A DNA stretch of 64,000 nt from Bacteroidota bacterium (GTDB taxonomy: Bacteria; Bacteroidota; Bacteroidia; Chitinophagales; Saprospiraceae): assembly GCA_003045895.1 (NCBI GenBank), contig PZPC01000025.1, positions 1 to 64,000 of the forward strand, written 5' to 3'. This document shows, one piece after another, positions 60,801-64,000 of the stretch (positions within the stretch are counted from its first letter, which is position 1; every line of letters starts with the position of its first letter). The notes below the pieces were generated by a model that saw only the letters and a list, made by a program, of their open reading frames with translations, was not told the DNA's origin and searched no databases. The translations under genes and the position numbers were made by a program.

Positions 60801-60821
60801 TACCCTCAAAGATAGCACGTA

Positions 60822-61460
60822 ATGAAGAAGTATACGAATAAAAGCGGCACAACTCCACGCATTGTTCACCCGGTACTGGTGGCCCTGGTACTGGGGTTGT
60901 GGCTGGCTACGCCTCTGGTAGGCCAAACTTTTACGGGGATGCTGGTTGGCGGCATGAATCTTTCCCAAATCGACGGCGACCGGCTGGGCGGTTTCAACAA
61001 GCTGGGCCTCAACGTCGGTGCCCGGGTAAGCGCCCGCCTAACCGACCGCTGGCACCTGAGCACCGAACTGCTCTACAGCCAGCAGGGAGCCAGCAGGGTA
61101 CCCACCGACGACATTTCGTCGACCTACGACAAGATTCGCCTCAATTTTGTGGAAGTCCCCGTCATGATCAATTTCAGCGATTGGAAGGTTCTGGCCAGCG
61201 CTGGGGTCAGCTACGGACGCCTCATCAATTACGAAGTCATTAACGACGTCGGCTCGGATGTCACGGACCTGGAAAATTTCCGCACCGATATCGCCTCGCT
61301 CGTTCTGGGAGGAACATATTTCTTTTCCGAAAAATGGGGACTCAACATCAACTGGTCCCGTTACCTGACCAGCCTGCGGGAAAAATCAACGAATCCCAAC
61401 GTGGAAACGGTGAAGTTCATTGGCCGCAACCTGGGCATTCGGTTGTATTTCATCTTGTAG
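60822..61460 (+). CDS. PorT-like outer membrane beta-barrel protein
   Basis: 212 residues. The signal peptide is extended with a basic start (KKYTNKSGTTPRIVHPVL then ALVLGLWLATPLVG). The mature part has the PorT-like strands: GMLVGGMNLSQIDGD, GLNVGARVSARLTDRWHLSTEL, FVEVPVMINF, VLASAGVSYGRL and a Phe/Ile-ending GIRLYFIL. It should be a small outer membrane barrel; function unknown. It is convergent with, and only 13 bases from, the LytTR gene. Confidence 0.8.
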   Translation: MKKYTNKSGTTPRIVHPVLVALVLGLWLATPLVGQTFTGMLVGGMNLSQIDGDRLGGFNKLGLNVGARVSARLTDRWHLSTELLYSQQGASRVPTDDISSTYDKIRLNFVEVPVMINFSDWKVLASAGVSYGRLINYEVINDVGSDVTDLENFRTDIASLVLGGTYFFSEKWGLNINWSRYLTSLREKSTNPNVETVKFIGRNLGIRLYFIL

Positions 61461-61473
61461 GCCCGGCACCGCC

Positions 61474-62235
61474 TCACAGTTTCAGAAACCGAAACAGCTC
61501 CTCTTTGTAAGACTTACTCACCCGAAAGACCTTGCCATCCTTCATTTTGGCCACCACATCGCCAGCTCCTGTATGCTGTATTTCCGACAGGAAATCGATG
61601 TTGATGATCGTCGAGCGGTGTACCCGCAGGAAATTGGGGCTGCCGAGTTGTTCCAGCATATTGGTCATCGATTCGCGCAGCAGTAGTCGTTTGCTTTCGC
61701 TGGTGAAAACCTCGATATAGTACCCCGACGCTTCGATGTAACGGATATCGGCCGTTTGTATCAGGCTGATCTTGCTGCCCTGCTTGAGGGCCAACGGCTC
61801 GGGCTTGTGCTGGCCCTGTTGCAGGTAGCTGACCAACTGCCGCAACTGAACCAGGTGGTTTTCCTGCTCCTTGTGCTGAATAGCCACCACGGCTTTGTCG
61901 AGGGAGGTGAAAAAGCGGTCGTTTTTGAAGGGCTTGAGCAGGTAGTCGAAAGCAAAGATATCGAAAGCCTGAATGGCGTACTTGTCGTAGGCCGTCACGA
62001 AAATGGTGAGGGGCCACAGCGCTTTGGGCAAAGTCTGCAGCACATCAAAACCGGTCATGTCTTTCATCTGAATGTCCAGGAAGATCAGGTCGGGGCGTTG
62101 GATAGCAATGGTTTCCAGTGCTTCGGTACCACTGCGGCATTCACCTAGGATGTTCACATCCGTACGGCTTTCCAGCAGTTTTCGTACCCGTTGCCGGGCC
62201 AGCGATTCGTCGTCAATAATAAGTACCGTTATCAT
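61474..62235 (-). CDS. LytTR-family response regulator (second system)
   Basis: 253 residues. Receiver: VLIIDDESLARQRVRKLLE with the phosphoacceptor Asp in LIFLDIQMKDMTG (about D56) and K in VTAYDKYAIQAF. LytTR domain at the C-terminus (SKISLIQTADIRYIEASGYYIEVF; LRVHRSTIINIDFLSEIQ). The start codon directly follows the histidine kinase stop (TAG then ATG), so the pair is co-translated. Targets unknown; the barrel gene next to it is a candidate. Confidence 0.92.
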   Translation of the reverse strand: MITVLIIDDESLARQRVRKLLESRTDVNILGECRSGTEALETIAIQRPDLIFLDIQMKDMTGFDVLQTLPKALWPLTIFVTAYDKYAIQAFDIFAFDYLLKPFKNDRFFTSLDKAVVAIQHKEQENHLVQLRQLVSYLQQGQHKPEPLALKQGSKISLIQTADIRYIEASGYYIEVFTSESKRLLLRESMTNMLEQLGSPNFLRVHRSTIINIDFLSEIQHTGAGDVVAKMKDGKVFRVSKSYKEELFRFLKL

Positions 62236-63348
62236 CTATTCCTGGTTTAGCGGGAGGGTGATTTCGCTCACCACGCCCGGATAGGTATTCCGTACCTCAA
62301 AACTAAAAGCTTCTCCGTAGAGGGTTTGCAGGCGCTCGCGGGTATTTTGCAGACCGGTGCCCAGTTCGAAGATACGATCTTGTTCTGCCCGGGAAAATCC
62401 CTGCCCGTTATCACTTACCCGCAGTTCCAATCGGTCAGCAGCAGTTTGTCTGGCGCTGATCAGGATATCCAAATTCAAATGGGTCGGCGAAAACCCGTGG
62501 TGAATCGCGTTTTCCACCAGCGGCTGTAGCAGCATCCCGGGCACCTTGGCCTCCAGTACCTCTTCGGCCAGCGACCAGTTTACCGTCAGGTCTTCACTAA
62601 AACGCATTTTCTCAATATCGACGTAGCGCCGCAGCAACGCCAACTCATCTTTCAGCGACACCTTCTGGGTGTCCTTCCAGTCGAGCACCTTGCGCAGTAA
62701 GTCGGCCAGATCCACTACCATGATCTTGGCCTTGTCCACGTCGATATCCATGAGGCTGTTCACACTGTTCAGCGTGTTGAATAAAAAATGGGGATGCAAC
62801 TGGGACCGCAACATCTTCATCCGGGCCTGTAGTATCTTGGTCTCCATCTGCGACTGTCGCAATTGGTGCTCGTTGTCGCGGCGTACATAATAATAGGTGT
62901 GGGTCACCGCTACCGCCAGTAAATAGACCAACGTGAGGATATTGGCGTTGAGCAGGTAACCGTACACGGGGTCGTCATCCACCTGAGCACAGTCTTGGAA
63001 AATCTGGCAAAACCACAACGCCACCTGGCTGAAAATGAAGTACCACACAAAAGTGACCGGCAGGATGAGCAACACGTGTACCAGAATGACCCGGTACGCC
63101 GACCAGTCTCGCTGGAGCAGGTAGCGGGTGAGGGTAATAATACCTATTATAAAGGTGAACCCAATCAGGGTCCCGATCAACCGGTCCCGGATCATCTCAC
63201 TACTGGGGCTGTTGAGGTTGTCCAGGTAGTTGAGTGCGTAAACCCGCGTCAGCGTCGTCAACTGAATAAAGGCATAGAGAATGCCAATGCTGATGATCAG
63301 TTGCTTGCCCGACCAGGTGTCACTTTGTTGAGGTAATGGTTTCGACAT
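62236..63348 (-). CDS. LytS-type sensor histidine kinase (membrane)
   Basis: 370 residues from the ATG at 63348 (an upstream TTG is less likely). Four N-terminal membrane helices (IISIGILYAFIQLTTLTRVYAL; LIGFTFIIGIITLTRYLL; VILVHVLLILPVTFVWYFIF; NANILTLVYLLAVAVTH, quoted in part) lead to a His_kinase domain: SQLHPHFLFNTLNSVNSL (phospho-His), LLQPLVENAIHHGF (N-box) and VSDNGQGF. Stop and start of the regulator gene abut. It senses an unknown membrane or periplasmic signal, unlike the soluble TPR kinase at 5731. Confidence 0.92.
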   Translation of the reverse strand: MSKPLPQQSDTWSGKQLIISIGILYAFIQLTTLTRVYALNYLDNLNSPSSEMIRDRLIGTLIGFTFIIGIITLTRYLLQRDWSAYRVILVHVLLILPVTFVWYFIFSQVALWFCQIFQDCAQVDDDPVYGYLLNANILTLVYLLAVAVTHTYYYVRRDNEHQLRQSQMETKILQARMKMLRSQLHPHFLFNTLNSVNSLMDIDVDKAKIMVVDLADLLRKVLDWKDTQKVSLKDELALLRRYVDIEKMRFSEDLTVNWSLAEEVLEAKVPGMLLQPLVENAIHHGFSPTHLNLDILISARQTAADRLELRVSDNGQGFSRAEQDRIFELGTGLQNTRERLQTLYGEAFSFEVRNTYPGVVSEITLPLNQE

Positions 63349-63726
63349 GTACAAGCTTAAATAATACCCAAAATTAAAGCATTTATCCCAAGGCTGTTAG
63401 TTTGTTACTGCCCGGAGGGGACAATTGGCTGCACGGGGTTCCTCATTCGCAGATTGCCGGTATTTTTTTTTCGCGCCAGCTCCTACGGCCACTCGCCAAA
63501 GGCAACCGCAGTCGACTTCTTCAAAACCTCTCCCAAAGGGGGCGTTTTTTTCCGTTCGTCTGGTTTTCCTGGCATTCGTCGCAAAATTCCTAGGGTTGGG
63601 GTTATAAAGTTGGTGCCAGGGGGCACTTTCCCTCATCTTTGTTGCAACCTAAAGGGAGAGCGTTTCGTCGTTAGAAGCAAAAGCCCATTACAACTAAAAC
63701 CCATTACAACCACAACCCAGTATATC
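63349..63726. other. Intergenic region upstream of the CotH-like gene
   Basis: 378 bases between divergent genes. I see no gene. A CATCTTTG near 63634 is close to, but not, the -7 consensus. Probably the regulatory region for both neighbours. Confidence 0.4.
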
Positions 63727-64000
63727 ATGAAAACCCGATTGTTGTTCACTACCTTCTTATTTGTCCTGCTCGGCGGTCTTTTTATGTCGGCTGCACCACA
63801 GTCTTATTTTGACACCAAAGCGCAGCAAAGTTTCTTCGACTGGCTGGCTAACCCCAACAGCATCCACTTCACCCTGACGTTTGATCTCGACCAAATTCCG
63901 GCCATGAAGAAAACCGAAGACTACTTCCCCGCCACCTTTTCTTACCAGGGCGAAAACTGGGATGCCAAGGTTAAGGTTCGCGGCCGCTACCGCCGCCGGA
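63727..64000 (+). CDS. Exported CotH-like protein, 5' part (cut by the window end)
   Basis: The ATG at 63727 opens a frame running off the window. The product starts with a signal peptide (TRLLFTTFLFVLLGGLFMSAAP) and continues with IHFTLTFDLDQIPAMKKTEDYFPA and YQGENWDAKVKVRGRYRRR at the edge. The V-K-V-R-G-R-x-R-R pattern resembles the start of Bacteroidota proteins related to the spore-coat CotH kinase family. A CotH-type kinase phosphorylates proteins; whether this one keeps the catalytic residues cannot be seen here. Confidence 0.6.
   Translation, partial: MKTRLLFTTFLFVLLGGLFMSAAPQSYFDTKAQQSFFDWLANPNSIHFTLTFDLDQIPAMKKTEDYFPATFSYQGENWDAKVKVRGRYRRR

Noticed and set aside
1-64000. tRNA and rRNA genes
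   Set aside because: I looked for TΨC-like GGTTCGAATCC segments with a matching acceptor stem and for conserved rRNA stretches and found none. A covariance-model scan (tRNAscan-SE, Rfam) would decide; no hits would support this.

Overview
The window is a chromosome segment of a Bacteroidota bacterium, most likely from the Saprospiria (Lewinella/Haliscomenobacter-like). Several things support this. Many genes are preceded by the Bacteroidota -7 promoter element TAnnTTTG. A GldE gliding protein sits in the usual mutY-ssb-gldE order. A giant secreted adhesin ends in a type IX secretion (gliding-motility C-terminal) domain. LytS-like histidine kinases are paired with LytTR regulators, and there are Bacteroidota-type PorT-like barrels. 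I see no rRNA, tRNA, CRISPR array, prophage or intact insertion sequence. The taxonomic call is inference from gene content and was not computed.

Layout. 1-4.3 kb, minus strand: acetyltransferase, topoisomerase IV subunit A and a voltage-gated-type K+ channel. 4.4-7.7 kb: a LytTR response regulator, a 48-residue peptide with a double-glycine leader, and a soluble TPR histidine kinase. 7.7-14.5 kb: a barrel protein, a YdeI-family protein, a two-subunit 3-oxoacid CoA-transferase, a truncated NAD(P)-binding protein, a Tat-exported amine oxidase and small proteins. 14.5-18.1 kb: dnaE. 18.2-21.6 kb: a propeller-type exported protein, a DegT-like PLP enzyme and two short tandem SSB paralogues. 21.9-26.1 kb: carbonic anhydrase, then a probable zinc-responsive uptake locus (small His/Cys-rich membrane protein, lipoprotein, TonB-dependent receptor) behind a strong dyad operator. 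26.2-32.5 kb: methyltransferase, Rpn-type nuclease, lipoprotein, polysaccharide deacetylase-like lipoprotein and a DsbD-like protein.

32.7-36.4 kb: an unknown protein, a multi-spanning membrane segment joined through an apparent frameshift to a lipoxygenase catalytic core, and a patatin-like phospholipase. Together they could make an oxylipin module. 36.5-40.5 kb: deacetylase-like protein, Ras-like GTPase, exported protein and lipoyl synthase. 40.6-46.2 kb: the adhesin, with about 23 tandem 51-residue repeats. 46.4-51.3 kb: two short-chain dehydrogenases, an MlaE/MlaF lipid ABC transporter, a repeat-rich spacer and prfA. 51.4-60.7 kb: an S10 peptidase, then a minus-strand housekeeping block (NAD kinase, gldE, ssb, mutY, ECF sigma factor, LptF/G permease, tgt, small protein). 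60.8-64.0 kb: a PorT-like barrel, a second LytTR/LytS pair and the start of a CotH-like exported protein cut by the window edge.

The two most interesting arrangements are the leader peptide between a response regulator and a cytosolic TPR kinase (4.4-7.7 kb), and the lipoxygenase-like/phospholipase pair (33.4-36.4 kb).
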